Both the position numbers and the translations under genes were made by a program. Of a stretch of DNA of 64,000 nucleotides, positions 8,268 through 17,998 are shown in pieces. The stretch is from Sphaerospermopsis kisseleviana NIES-73 (GTDB lineage: Bacteria; Cyanobacteriota; Cyanobacteriia; Cyanobacteriales; Nostocaceae). Where the stretch lies: the NCBI RefSeq assembly GCF_002368075.1, contig NZ_AP018314.1, positions 4,584,494-4,648,493 of the forward strand, written 5' to 3'. A model generated the notes under the pieces. It saw nothing but the letters and a program-made list of their open reading frames with translations, searched no databases and was not told the DNA's origin. How positions within the stretch are numbered: the first letter of the stretch is position 1; each line of letters opens with the position of its first letter.

Positions 8268-11200
8268 TTATAAAGTACGCAGACGTTCCTGCAAAATTTC
8301 CGTTTGTTTTTGTGCTTCTGCTAAAGCATCTCTGGTAGTTTGTACCACATCTGCGGGAGCTTTATCTACAAAGTTGGAATTACTCAATCTTCCAGTTAAA
8401 GCTTTAACTTCCGCTTCAACTTTATTCAAACTTTTCTCTAATTTCGCCCGCAATACTTCAACATCAACTACTCCAGTTAAGGGAATAACAATTTGCACAG
8501 TACCCACAACTCCGGAAATAGAATTTTCTTTTTCCTGTGCAGGTTCTTTTTCTTCTTCCTGTGTGGTAGCAGGTTCTATTTCTGTTTCTGTTGGTGTTTC
8601 CTTCGCTGGGAAATATTTAGCAAATAATTCTTTTCTGGCTTTACCATTAAGTAAATAACGGACCACAAACCAACCTGCATAAAATAAACCTACTGTTTCA
8701 AAGAAACTACCAAAAATGGGTATCCGCAAAGATGTATTGCCGACAAAAATAACGACTCTGAGAGTAACTAACACCGCCAGAATTAAACCAATATTTTTCA
8801 AGGTCCGCCAATAGGAACTACTGAAAAGTTCTTTATTTTTGGGTAATTCTGTTGGTGCTTCTGTTGGTGATCCTGTTGGTGCTTCTCCAGTATTTTCTGG
8901 AGTGCTTTCTATGGAAGTGGGAGCATTAATAGTTAAGGTTTCTACCTTAGCTAAATCTTTGATATATGCTTCCGCAATTGTCAGGATTGACCTTTCTTTT
9001 TCACTTTCACTTTGCAAATTTGCGGTAATTTTTGCCCCTGGTTTAACATCAGCTTCCGCCCGTAAATTACGAATGGTGCGGATAGTATTAATTAACAAAT
9101 CAAATTGTGTTTCTAAGTCAGCATCAATTAGATTTGTATCTGCTTCTGGATAAGATTGTAAAGCTAAAACTTGGGGATTTTCGGCTGGTTGTTGGGTGAG
9201 AGTTTGCCAAATTTCTTCGGTAATATGGGGCATGAAAGGATGTAATAACTTTAATACCCCTTCCAAAACGTAGGCGATAATTTGTTGGGCAATTTTCCGA
9301 GATGCGGGATCTGCATCTTTTTGTAATCTGGATTTTACTAATTCAATATACCAGTCACAAAAATCTCCCCAAATAAACTCATACAGTCCTTTGGCTGCTT
9401 CCCCTAAACCATAATTATCAATGTAGTTATTTGTTTGTTTAACTACTTGATGATAACGGGAAAGAATCCATTTATCACTGAGTTCTATGGGTTCTGGTTT
9501 ACCTAATTGGGCTGGAGTTTGTCCATCCAAATTCATCATGACAAATCGGGCAGCATTCCAGATTTTATTGGCAAAATTTCGGGATGCTTCTACAGAGATA
9601 GATTCGTCTTTTTTGCGGTCATATTCTAAGCGAATATCTTGACCTGCACCGACTACTTCTTTAACTAATGTATAACGCAGGGCATCAGTTCCATATTTAT
9701 CAATCAACAATAATGGGTCAATGCCATTGTTTGCTGATTTGGACATTTTCTTATTATTTTCATCCCTAACTAAACCGTGAATATAAACGGTTTTAAAGGG
9801 CATTTTTCCGGTAAAATGTCCTGCCATTAAGGTCATTCTTGCTACCCAGAAAAAGATGATATCAAATCCTGTAACTAGGGTAGCGTTGGGGTAGTAGGTT
9901 TCTAAGTCTTTGGTTTGTTCTGGCCATCCTAATGTGGAGAAAGGCCATAAACCGGAGGAAAACCAGGTGTCTAAAACGTCGGGGTCTTGTTCTAGTTTGA
10001 CTTCTTCGCCAAATTGGGCTTTAGCTTTTTCTAATGCTTCTGCTTCGGTTTTAGCAACAAAGAAGGGTGTGGTGTCGGTAATTTCACCGTTGGTTTCGCT
10101 GACTGCATACCAAGCGGGTATTTGATGACCCCACCACAATTGACGGGAAATACACCAGTCACGCAGATTTACCAACCAATCACGATAAACCTTTCTCCAG
10201 CGTTCGGGGACAAATTCGGGGGAATTTTGGTTATCGAGGAAATCGAGGGTTTTATCTGCAATGGGGCGAATTTTAACAAACCACTGGGTTGAAAGTAGGG
10301 GTTCTACGGGGACTTTTCCGCGATCGCTATAGGGTACTGTATGTTTATAGTCTTCTACTTTGACCAGTACGCCATCAGCTTCTAAACGAGCAACTACATT
10401 TTTTCTAGCAACAAAGCGGTCTTGTCCTTGGAACTCTCCCGCATTTTCGTTAAGCGTGCCGTCTTTGTTCATGATATTGATAAACGGCAAATCATGACGC
10501 TTACCCATTTCAAAGTCGTTAGGGTCATGGGCAGGAGTGACTTTAACGCATCCTGTACCGAAAGCGGGGTCAACTAATTCATCACCAATAATCGGTATTT
10601 CCCGATTCATGATGGGGAGGGTGAGAGTTTTACCAATTAAATGTTTATACCGTTCATCTTCCGGGTTAACCGCAACTGCCGTATCACCTAACATGGTTTC
10701 GGGTCTTGTGGTGGCAACTTCCACAAATCCAGAACCATCGCTGAGAGGATAACGGAAGTGCCAAAGATTACCATTTACCTCTTTGGGTTCGACTTCCAAA
10801 TCAGACACCGCAGACTGAGAAGCGGGACACCAGTTAACTAAGTAATTACTCCGGTAAATTAGACCTTCTTCATAAAGACGGATAAATGCTTCTAAAACAG
10901 CTTTTGATAAACCTTCATCTAGGGTGAAGCGTTCCCGCGACCAGTCCACGGAAACACCCAAACGGCGTAATTGATTGACAATTGTACCACCTGATTCAGC
11001 TTTCCATTGCCAAGCCCGTTCTAAGAATTTTTCCCTACCTAAGTCGTAGCGAGTTTTACCTTCTGCTTTGAGTTGTTTTTCCAGAATGGTTTGTACTGCG
11101 ATACTTGCGTGGTCAGTACCAGGTAGCCAGAGGGCGTTTTTACCCTTCATTCTTTGATAGCGAATGATGGCATCAATCAACGCACTTTCAAATGCGTGAC

Positions 11201-11372
11201 CCATGTGTAAACTGCCGGTGACGTTGGGGGGCGGAATAACAATACAGTAGGGTTCACCGGGGTGGTTGGGGTCTGCTTTGTAGACTTGGTTTTCTTCCCA
11301 GAATTTTTGCCATTTCGCTTCTGTGGAGAATGATTCGTAAACACTGGGGAGATTTGGTATAGTTGCGGTCAT
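8268..11372 (-). CDS. valS: Valyl-tRNA synthetase with CAAD membrane domain
   Basis: A class I synthetase of 1034 residues. The HIGH-type motif is HMGH (56-59) and KMSKS is at 542-546, with the editing domain between and the anticodon-binding domain at about 630-800. Between that domain and the C-terminal tRNA-arm coiled coil (about 970-1034) is an insert of about 130 residues. The insert has acidic/Pro/Thr linkers and two predicted membrane helices (about 861-877 and 893-908). This is the cyanobacterial aminoacyl-tRNA-synthetase appended domain (CAAD), which anchors some synthetases to thylakoids. It charges tRNA-Val. Bacterial ValRS without the insert is about 880-950 residues. Confidence 0.95.
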   Translation of the reverse strand: MTATIPNLPSVYESFSTEAKWQKFWEENQVYKADPNHPGEPYCIVIPPPNVTGSLHMGHAFESALIDAIIRYQRMKGKNALWLPGTDHASIAVQTILEKQLKAEGKTRYDLGREKFLERAWQWKAESGGTIVNQLRRLGVSVDWSRERFTLDEGLSKAVLEAFIRLYEEGLIYRSNYLVNWCPASQSAVSDLEVEPKEVNGNLWHFRYPLSDGSGFVEVATTRPETMLGDTAVAVNPEDERYKHLIGKTLTLPIMNREIPIIGDELVDPAFGTGCVKVTPAHDPNDFEMGKRHDLPFINIMNKDGTLNENAGEFQGQDRFVARKNVVARLEADGVLVKVEDYKHTVPYSDRGKVPVEPLLSTQWFVKIRPIADKTLDFLDNQNSPEFVPERWRKVYRDWLVNLRDWCISRQLWWGHQIPAWYAVSETNGEITDTTPFFVAKTEAEALEKAKAQFGEEVKLEQDPDVLDTWFSSGLWPFSTLGWPEQTKDLETYYPNATLVTGFDIIFFWVARMTLMAGHFTGKMPFKTVYIHGLVRDENNKKMSKSANNGIDPLLLIDKYGTDALRYTLVKEVVGAGQDIRLEYDRKKDESISVEASRNFANKIWNAARFVMMNLDGQTPAQLGKPEPIELSDKWILSRYHQVVKQTNNYIDNYGLGEAAKGLYEFIWGDFCDWYIELVKSRLQKDADPASRKIAQQIIAYVLEGVLKLLHPFMPHITEEIWQTLTQQPAENPQVLALQSYPEADTNLIDADLETQFDLLINTIRTIRNLRAEADVKPGAKITANLQSESEKERSILTIAEAYIKDLAKVETLTINAPTSIESTPENTGEAPTGSPTEAPTELPKNKELFSSSYWRTLKNIGLILAVLVTLRVVIFVGNTSLRIPIFGSFFETVGLFYAGWFVVRYLLNGKARKELFAKYFPAKETPTETEIEPATTQEEEKEPAQEKENSISGVVGTVQIVIPLTGVVDVEVLRAKLEKSLNKVEAEVKALTGRLSNSNFVDKAPADVVQTTRDALAEAQKQTEILQERLRTL
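8523..8930 (-). other. CAAD membrane-anchor insert within valS
   Basis: Codons about 815-950 of valS. The insert has flexible linkers rich in Pro, Thr and Glu on both sides, two hydrophobic helices, and the segment [15 protein letters not shown] after the second helix. This is established for cyanobacterial ValRS, IleRS, LeuRS and GluRS in various species; here its identity is inferred from position and topology. Confidence 0.85.
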
Positions 11373-11439
11373 GCTGGGAATTATCAGTTTTTTAGGACTC
11401 TGATCAATTTTGCCACAAGGTAGGATAGATGGTGATTTG

Positions 11440-11480
11440 TTACGAACCGCAAAGTTCGCAAAGTTCGCAAAGTTGGAATA
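11440..11480. repeat. (CGCAAAGTT)n type repeat upstream of valS
   Basis: GAACCGCAAAGTTCGCAAAGTT and a further copy lie in the 221-nt gap between valS and the small ORF at 11594. Related sequence (GAACCGCAAAGGACGCAAAG) occurs at about 19985, and the inverse at about 31440-31475. Related sequence also lies inside the magnesium-chelatase-like gene near 45580-45630. Confidence 0.7.
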
Positions 11481-11593
11481 TTCGTAAGTTTTGGCAATGT
11501 GAGATGATGCGGTTTGTGGTCTGTTGGTTTTATTGCCACAGTAAGTATATCAAAAACATGATAGAATATTATTGAATAATAAGAGTGAAAAAT

Positions 11594-11710
11594 ATGAACA
11601 AAGAAGCAATTCAAAAACTCAGAAACATAATGGATGAAACCAGTAAAGAAGCACTAGCTAAAGGCTTAACTCCTGAAATTTTAGAATCTATTTTACAAGA
11701 TGATGAATAA
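11594..11710 (+). CDS. Putative 38-residue protein
   Basis: A short ATG-to-TAA frame encoding 38 residues, starting MNKEAIQKLRNIMDETSKEA, with EALAKGLTPEILESIL in the second half. The R/KGLTPEIL motif recurs in short cyanobacterial proteins, often near PIN toxins, so an antitoxin-like role is possible but not shown. The frame is acidic and helical, and the upstream AAGAGTGAAA could act as a weak ribosome site. It converges on the PIN gene at 11761-12174. Confidence 0.5.
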   Translation: MNKEAIQKLRNIMDETSKEALAKGLTPEILESILQDDE

Positions 11711-11760
11711 ACACCGTTTTATTGGTGATACACGGTAAGCTACTGATAAAATATCAATTT

Positions 11761-12174
11761 TTATTCTAACTGTTTCAATAGCTGAGATACTAACAACACA
11801 GGTATGACTGAATTAGAAAAACCTTTGATATCACGAGTAACAATTGCATCTAAACTTTGATCAACTGCACAGTAAATTTGAACTGCATCCTCAAAGTCTG
11901 TTAACCCAGATGTAAAAGCTGCTTCTAAAATAGCCCGGTTAACAGGAGAAATAACCATAATATCTAATATGTTTGAAATCGCTTGTCTAGCAAGTTGAAG
12001 ACTTTGGGTTTGTCTACGAGCAATGTAGAAAATATCTGTTAGTGTTGTTGCAGTGACATATCCGATTAATTGCCCAGAAGCAATTGCTTGAAATAGCATT
12101 TCTGCATCTTGTAAAAACGGCTCTCTTTCTAAGAAGTAATCTAGAATAATGTTAGTATCAATGAGAATTTTCAC
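11761..12174 (-). CDS. PIN-domain (VapC-like) toxin
   Basis: A 137-residue PIN nuclease. The first acidic residue is Asp6 in ILIDTNIILDY; further conserved acids are in LTDFEDAVQIYCA and IVTRDIKGF. PIN toxins of this type cut RNA with Mg2+. Translation starts with GTG at 12174-12172, overlapping the TAG stop of the upstream partner by one base (TAGTG), so the two are translationally coupled. Target RNA cannot be told. Confidence 0.88.
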   Translation of the reverse strand: MKILIDTNIILDYFLEREPFLQDAEMLFQAIASGQLIGYVTATTLTDIFYIARRQTQSLQLARQAISNILDIMVISPVNRAILEAAFTSGLTDFEDAVQIYCAVDQSLDAIVTRDIKGFSNSVIPVLLVSQLLKQLE

Positions 12175-12401
12175 TACAGATACTTCTCCTCTTTATGTTC
12201 TGCTAACATTGCTTTAACTTGTTCATCAGTTGGTGCTGGTTGATTGGTTTTTAGTAAACCTTTCATTTGTTTAATAATGCGAGTTTTTTCTGACTGTTGA
12301 CTAGGTTTATTTTGCAAGGATTCGATAATTGCGCGAACAAGTTCTAGGCGATCGCTCTCCGATAATTTACAGGCTTTTTCTTTCAGTTCTTGTAGAGACA
12401 T
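12174..12401 (-). CDS. Putative antitoxin of the PIN pair
   Basis: About 75 residues starting MSLQELKEKACKLSESDRLE, with the pattern L..A..LSE.DRLEL...I..SL typical of short helical partners placed before PIN or ParE-like toxins in cyanobacteria. The frame stays open upstream to 12470, but that part overlaps the preceding gene and looks unconserved, so the ATG at 12401 is preferred. The stop overlaps the PIN start by one base. Confidence 0.7.
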   Translation of the reverse strand: MSLQELKEKACKLSESDRLELVRAIIESLQNKPSQQSEKTRIIKQMKGLLKTNQPAPTDEQVKAMLAEHKEEKYL

Positions 12402-12414
12402 AGAGGGTATTTTA

Positions 12415-12816
12415 CTACGATTTAGGTTTGATCTCAAATTCAAGTTTTGAACGATAGAAAGAAACATCAAATTCCATAAAGAAATTAGTTTGTCCCAAAA
12501 TTAAGGGTGCATTTGGTTTATTCACCCATGCAAAAGCCAAATTAACTGAGGGAAATTTACCTATTTCAGCAGTCGCAAAAAATGGCATAGCAGCTTGACT
12601 GAGATTACCTGCTAATTGGATAATTGCCTTTCTACTATCCCAGATTCCACCTAACTGAAGCCCTATTTCATAAGGTAAAACGTTGATAGTAGCACCACTA
12701 TCTACTAAACCCAACACTTCTATTATTTGATCACCTTTACGTAAAATTAAGGGAAGTCTGGGTAAACTATCAAATTCATTTTGACTGGGATCTGTTGTTG
12801 AATATTTAAACCGCAT
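12415..12816 (-). CDS. Retropepsin-like aspartic protease domain protein
   Basis: A 133-residue protein with the aspartic-protease signature GLVDSGATINVLP near residues 37-49 and a later hydrophobic motif APLILGQTNFF. It resembles single-domain clan AA (retropepsin-like) proteins common as short genes in cyanobacteria, which would act as dimers. Substrate unknown. It follows the 70-residue gene at 12822 by 5 nt, suggesting one transcription unit with it and probably with the PIN pair downstream. Confidence 0.75.
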   Translation of the reverse strand: MRFKYSTTDPSQNEFDSLPRLPLILRKGDQIIEVLGLVDSGATINVLPYEIGLQLGGIWDSRKAIIQLAGNLSQAAMPFFATAEIGKFPSVNLAFAWVNKPNAPLILGQTNFFMEFDVSFYRSKLEFEIKPKS

Positions 12817-12821
12817 AAACT

Positions 12822-13034
12822 TTAATCATTAGCAATAGATTGATTTAGTTCTTCCATGAGGATTTTTCCAGCACCGAAGCTGTTATCAGGAGTTGCTAGG
12901 TAATATGTTTTGAATGGTTCTAAGGGAGAAATATCTTCTGTAGAGTCTAACTCTTCTGCAAGAATGCGAATTAATTTGAGTTTTTCGGATGCTGAAAGTT
13001 GTTGAATTGATGGTAGTAATTCGGTTAGTGTCAT
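12822..13034 (-). CDS. Small helical partner of the aspartic-protease-like protein
   Basis: A 70-residue acidic protein, MTLTELLPSIQQLSASEKLK at the N-terminus, then an I..LAEELD motif. It resembles the PIN antitoxin candidate downstream in its L...LS.SEKL.LI..LAEEL pattern, so the two small genes may belong to one family. It begins the cluster 12174-13034. Function unknown; an antitoxin-like or inhibitor role for the adjacent protease-like protein is inference. Confidence 0.65.
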   Translation of the reverse strand: MTLTELLPSIQQLSASEKLKLIRILAEELDSTEDISPLEPFKTYYLATPDNSFGAGKILMEELNQSIAND

Positions 13035-13170
13035 ATTTTGCTTGTGGTAAGAGTTATCTTATTGTATTGTAACTGGTTTATCAGAAAGTAATACCTTGAG
13101 TTTGATTGGCGATCGCACTTACCAAAATCACATCACAAGCGATCGCACAAAAACTAATTTTTCAGGTTAC

Positions 13171-13776
13171 TTATTTATTATCATTTTCTTTTTCTATATT
13201 TAAATACGTTTTTGACCTGTAATCTAAAGCTCTATAATACATTTCAGTAAAGTATTCTGCTAATTTTCGATTATATTTTTTGTGATCATTAATAATTGCT
13301 TGTAAATCACTATCACCCAAAAAATTTTTAAAAAATAACCAACCTAATAAGTGGGGAGTAGTTTGTACTAATCTAGTATCCATAACTTCACTAGCCAGTT
13401 TTCTAGCACCTTGATCATCTGTTAAGAAAGCTTGGTTTGTTTTCTTGGCAAATACAATGGAAGCTAACTCTCCTTTCCCTAGTCGTTTCCGTTTTTCAAG
13501 AATTGAAACTTCTTGTAAGTCTTCAAGTTCTAGATTGTAGTTCTTAACTTTTCCATCTTCAGTTGCTTTTCGGAAAATCTTTTGTAGTTCACGTGCTTCT
13601 GGTGTAGGATTTTTTCTTGGATTATGCAAACACTCATAATATACAAAGCTAGTACAACAGAAATGACATCCTGCGGATTGAGCAGCTACGTAAAGAAGTT
13701 GGGATGAGAAAATATTATCAATAGCACATGAATCAACAACATTTAGTTTTTGAAATTCAGATGGATTAATCGCCAT
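13171..13776 (-). CDS. PIN-like protein partnered with XRE-ImmA/IrrE protease
   Basis: A 201-residue protein with PIN-like acidic landmarks: VVDSCAID near the N-terminus (Asp15, Asp20), GKGELASIVFAKK in the middle and FLTDDQGARKLA after it. About 60 additional helical residues follow the PIN core. The start codon overlaps the 3' end of the upstream XRE-peptidase gene by 11 nt, implying coupling. It is a likely RNase toxin by context; the substrate is unknown. Confidence 0.75.
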   Translation of the reverse strand: MAINPSEFQKLNVVDSCAIDNIFSSQLLYVAAQSAGCHFCCTSFVYYECLHNPRKNPTPEARELQKIFRKATEDGKVKNYNLELEDLQEVSILEKRKRLGKGELASIVFAKKTNQAFLTDDQGARKLASEVMDTRLVQTTPHLLGWLFFKNFLGDSDLQAIINDHKKYNRKLAEYFTEMYYRALDYRSKTYLNIEKENDNK

Positions 13777-14905
13777 ATTTTAAAGTTTGTCCGTAAATAT
13801 TTGCAATATTTTGTAATTCATATTCATCAACTAAAAGCATTTCTGCTAATCTACCTGCTGATATGAACTTTTGATAATAAGCATCAAAGCATAGTTCTAC
13901 ATAAAAAGTTGATAGACCTCTTTTTAGTAATTCTTCTTTACGCTGTCTAGATCCTGTTGATAAATCTTCGGGTAATTCTGGATCAACTTTCATATATGAT
14001 GGTACTATGACCGATTTTACTTGTGCTTCATCAGATATTAGATTAGCACTCTTCAACGCATAAGCTAAGGCTTGTGTGCTAACCTTTAATTTACTTGCCC
14101 ACTCAATAGCCTTATCAGGATTCCAACTTGTAGAATCTGGAATGTTGCTTAGGAACTCTGGAGGCATCAGATAACGAGATGCAAATGTATTTGCTCTAAC
14201 TTCAACAAGAGTTTTTTTATCTGAATCAAGGGAAAGAACAAAATCTTTTTCTTCATCTAAAATTGCATGAGCAGATTCATGTGCTACCGTAAATCTTTGT
14301 CTATAAATATCTTCACTGTAATTAACTAGCACACACTTACCAGCTACAGGATGTTTAATATATAGACCAGAAATATTTGAGTTGCCTAATTCACGACGGA
14401 AAATATGAAATCCTAAACGGCGAAAGTCATCATAAATATTACTGCTTACTTGATTCACAGAATATCCTAAATGCTCTCGTAGCTTTTTTGCTGCTTGTTC
14501 CCCATGATCTATGAAGTATTTTCCTTGCGGAATAAAGCTAAATGGTTTGTAGTCTCTCCTGAAAATTAAACTTAATAAAAAATCTTCACACTCGCACAGA
14601 AAAAGAAATTCTTGCACAGCCCAACGGTCTTCTTTTGAGAACTCATCACCATGCTTTCTAAATAAAATTTCAGTTTGCTCAAAAGGTGCTAGTTTTTCAT
14701 TTGATATAAAGAACTGGTAATCACATTTATAATAATCTGCTAATATCAAAACCTCATCACCTGTTGGTTTTTTCTCCCCATTTTCAAGAGCAGTTAAAGA
14801 TTGTATTGAAATACCAGTTGATACTGAAATTTCATCTAGTGAATTTTCAAACTGCGCTCTGTATTTTTTCAATTTTGAACTGAATAGGGCAAGATCAAAT
14901 GTCAT
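13766..14905 (-). CDS. XRE-family regulator fused to ImmA/IrrE metallopeptidase
   Basis: A 379-residue fusion. Residues about 9-62 form an XRE helix-turn-helix (ISVSTGISIQSLTALENGEK). The peptidase has the zinc motif HESAH at 209-213 and the third ligand Glu235 in VEVRANTFASRYLMP. Family members relieve repression by cleaving a regulator (ImmA) or act as antitoxin/regulator of an adjacent toxin. The overlap with the PIN-like gene supports a two-gene toxin-antitoxin-like module. The C-terminal ~130 residues are a further helical domain. Confidence 0.88.
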   Translation of the reverse strand: MTFDLALFSSKLKKYRAQFENSLDEISVSTGISIQSLTALENGEKKPTGDEVLILADYYKCDYQFFISNEKLAPFEQTEILFRKHGDEFSKEDRWAVQEFLFLCECEDFLLSLIFRRDYKPFSFIPQGKYFIDHGEQAAKKLREHLGYSVNQVSSNIYDDFRRLGFHIFRRELGNSNISGLYIKHPVAGKCVLVNYSEDIYRQRFTVAHESAHAILDEEKDFVLSLDSDKKTLVEVRANTFASRYLMPPEFLSNIPDSTSWNPDKAIEWASKLKVSTQALAYALKSANLISDEAQVKSVIVPSYMKVDPELPEDLSTGSRQRKEELLKRGLSTFYVELCFDAYYQKFISAGRLAEMLLVDEYELQNIANIYGQTLKYGD

Positions 14906-14909
14906 ACAA

Positions 14910-15008
14910 CTAATTCCCCATAACGCAATTCTCTAAATCAATTAAAGCATCAGTATCAAAAAATAATTCAGCAGTTTGGGAAATATCCTCAAACTGCCAA
15001 AACACCAT
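14910..15008 (-). CDS. Possible 32-residue leader ORF before the XRE-peptidase gene
   Basis: An ATG-to-TAG frame of 32 codons ending 4 nt before the XRE-ImmA start. The peptide is acidic and contains AELFFDTDALIDLENC. It could be a coupled leader, a remnant, or chance. Tight spacing is the only support. Confidence 0.25.
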   Translation of the reverse strand: MVFWQFEDISQTAELFFDTDALIDLENCVMGN

Positions 15009-15014
15009 TTTATA

Positions 15015-15944
15015 CTAAACTTCCCGATTCCGCAATCTTTCTAACAACTCCTCACGGGATAAACTACCCAAAGACAAAAGTAACTGAGAACGTTCAGCAA
15101 TAGGAAATTTAGCAATCTTTTCCACCGCATCAGATAACTCAGCATCTAAACTACCAAACCGCCCTTCCAACAAAGAAGTTATCAATAAAAGTTGTCCTTC
15201 CTGTCTTCCTTCCTGTCTTCCTTCTTGCTTTGCTTCTTGTCTCCATTCTTCCCGTTGTTGTAAATAAGCTGGTGATAAGTTCATAATCTCTTCCTCCTCT
15301 TCTCTACTTAAATTATCTCTCAATTCTAAATTCTTGCGCCAGTCGGCTAAAATTTCTAACAAATTCTCCCTAAAAGGGTTATTTTCAGGTAAAGTCGTTA
15401 ACTCCTCTACTGCTCTTTTTTGTGTTCCTCCTTTTCCTAAAACTCTTAACCATAAAGTATCCTCATTTTCTGGTAATTGATGAATCACAACTATTGCTGT
15501 TTTCAAAATATCATGCAGAAAATAAATACCCTTAACCCAATCTTCTCCTATCTCATTTGCACCTAATCCTTTAATCATGCGAGGTGAGAAAGTTGGTGTT
15601 AAAATCCATAACATCGGAAATTCTGATTCAGCAATATTTTGGTTTTCTCGTTTCGCCCTCCTGACAATATCGCCATGAACAGCATATAATTTGAGTAAAC
15701 AACTGCGAATTTCTATTTCTGATGGTGGGTTACGAAAAACCTCAATTAAACATTGAGTTTTGGCGATTTTACCTAATAAACCCAAAGGTAAATTTTCCTG
15801 AGTGGGTGTAGGAAAGGGTTCAAACCAAACATCAATTTCTTGAACTTCGCTTTTCACCTTTTCGCTTTTTTTGATTGTTCCTACAGGTGTTAATAATTCC
15901 TCTAGGTATTCTTTAGCAAATTGATCGTGAGTTTGTCGAGTCAT
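15015..15944 (-). CDS. DUF4351 / Rpn-type PD-(D/E)XK nuclease family protein
   Basis: About 309 residues from the preferred start MTRQTHDQFAKEYLEELLTP (an upstream in-frame ATG at 15974 would add ten residues). The N-terminal region fits the Rpn/COG5464 nuclease-like group. An EGRQEGRQEGQ repeat precedes a C-terminal DUF4351 domain (SLLEGRFGSLDAELSDAV, then SREELLERL). Rpn relatives in E. coli are recombination-promoting nucleases, and cyanobacterial versions are numerous and mobile. The cluster position among toxin modules fits an accessory origin. Confidence 0.8.
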   Translation of the reverse strand: MTRQTHDQFAKEYLEELLTPVGTIKKSEKVKSEVQEIDVWFEPFPTPTQENLPLGLLGKIAKTQCLIEVFRNPPSEIEIRSCLLKLYAVHGDIVRRAKRENQNIAESEFPMLWILTPTFSPRMIKGLGANEIGEDWVKGIYFLHDILKTAIVVIHQLPENEDTLWLRVLGKGGTQKRAVEELTTLPENNPFRENLLEILADWRKNLELRDNLSREEEEEIMNLSPAYLQQREEWRQEAKQEGRQEGRQEGQLLLITSLLEGRFGSLDAELSDAVEKIAKFPIAERSQLLLSLGSLSREELLERLRNREV

Positions 15945-16016
15945 TTGATGATATTGAAAATCACATTTTTCCAAAAATCACACTAAACATGAAAAATATT
16001 GGTTTGGTAATTTCAA

Positions 16017-16199
16017 CTACTTATTAAAATTCTTATTAAACAACTGTTTAGCCTGTTCATAAACCTGAATATCAATAACAACTATCCCATTCTCCTGAGC
16101 ATAATTTTCAATCTTCTTCCGTGCAAAAGGACGCACAAAAAAAGGAATTTCTTTAATCTTAGCTTCCGCTTCCGCAGTCCATTTTATTTGTTCACTCAT
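16017..16199 (-). CDS. Stand-alone PCP_red domain protein
   Basis: A 60-residue protein: W-T-x-E-A-x-x-K-I followed by PFFVRPFARKKIENYA and a short amphipathic end. This matches the small C-terminal domain (PCP_red) of the light-independent protochlorophyllide reductase subunit ChlB, found here alone. Free-standing copies exist in cyanobacteria; their role is not known to me. No chl genes are adjacent. Confidence 0.8.
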   Translation of the reverse strand: MSEQIKWTAEAEAKIKEIPFFVRPFARKKIENYAQENGIVVIDIQVYEQAKQLFNKNFNK

Positions 16200-16381
16200 A
16201 GATTTTTAGGTTGTGAATGATGTGACAGATTTCGATTTATTCACAGTTACAAAAATACAGTATTTTTAATGTATTTCTTCAATCTTCTTTTTCTCTTCTT
16301 TCTTCCTTTGCGCCTACCCTGCGGGATCTCCTCACGGAGATTGCGTGAGATATAAAAATATAGTTCACGAAAATCACTATA

Positions 16382-16414
16382 ATATCGTTACCAGGTTTAA
16401 CCCAGTAACGATAT
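16382..16414 (-). terminator. Inverted repeat downstream of thiC, probable terminator
   Basis: Perfect 10-bp arms ATATCGTTAC (16382-16391) and GTAACGATAT (16405-16414) lie 16 nt beyond the thiC stop codon. There is no long T-run, so it may be a weak or transcript-stabilising hairpin instead of a classical terminator. Confidence 0.55.
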
Positions 16415-16429
16415 TTAACCAGAACTATT

Positions 16430-17902
<1,473 letters not shown>

Positions 17903-17998
17903 CATCAATGGAATTTTAGCATTTTAATGATCAGCAAGGGGAGGGGGTTAATATTTTTTGGTATTTTGGTATTTTGGTGTGTGAAAGTGCAATATTCC

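Noticed and set aside
11384-11614. 76-residue frame upstream of valS on the minus strand
   Set aside because: It reads through the CGCAAAGTT repeat (LRTLRTLR) and overlaps the more plausible small ORF at 11594; no family resemblance.
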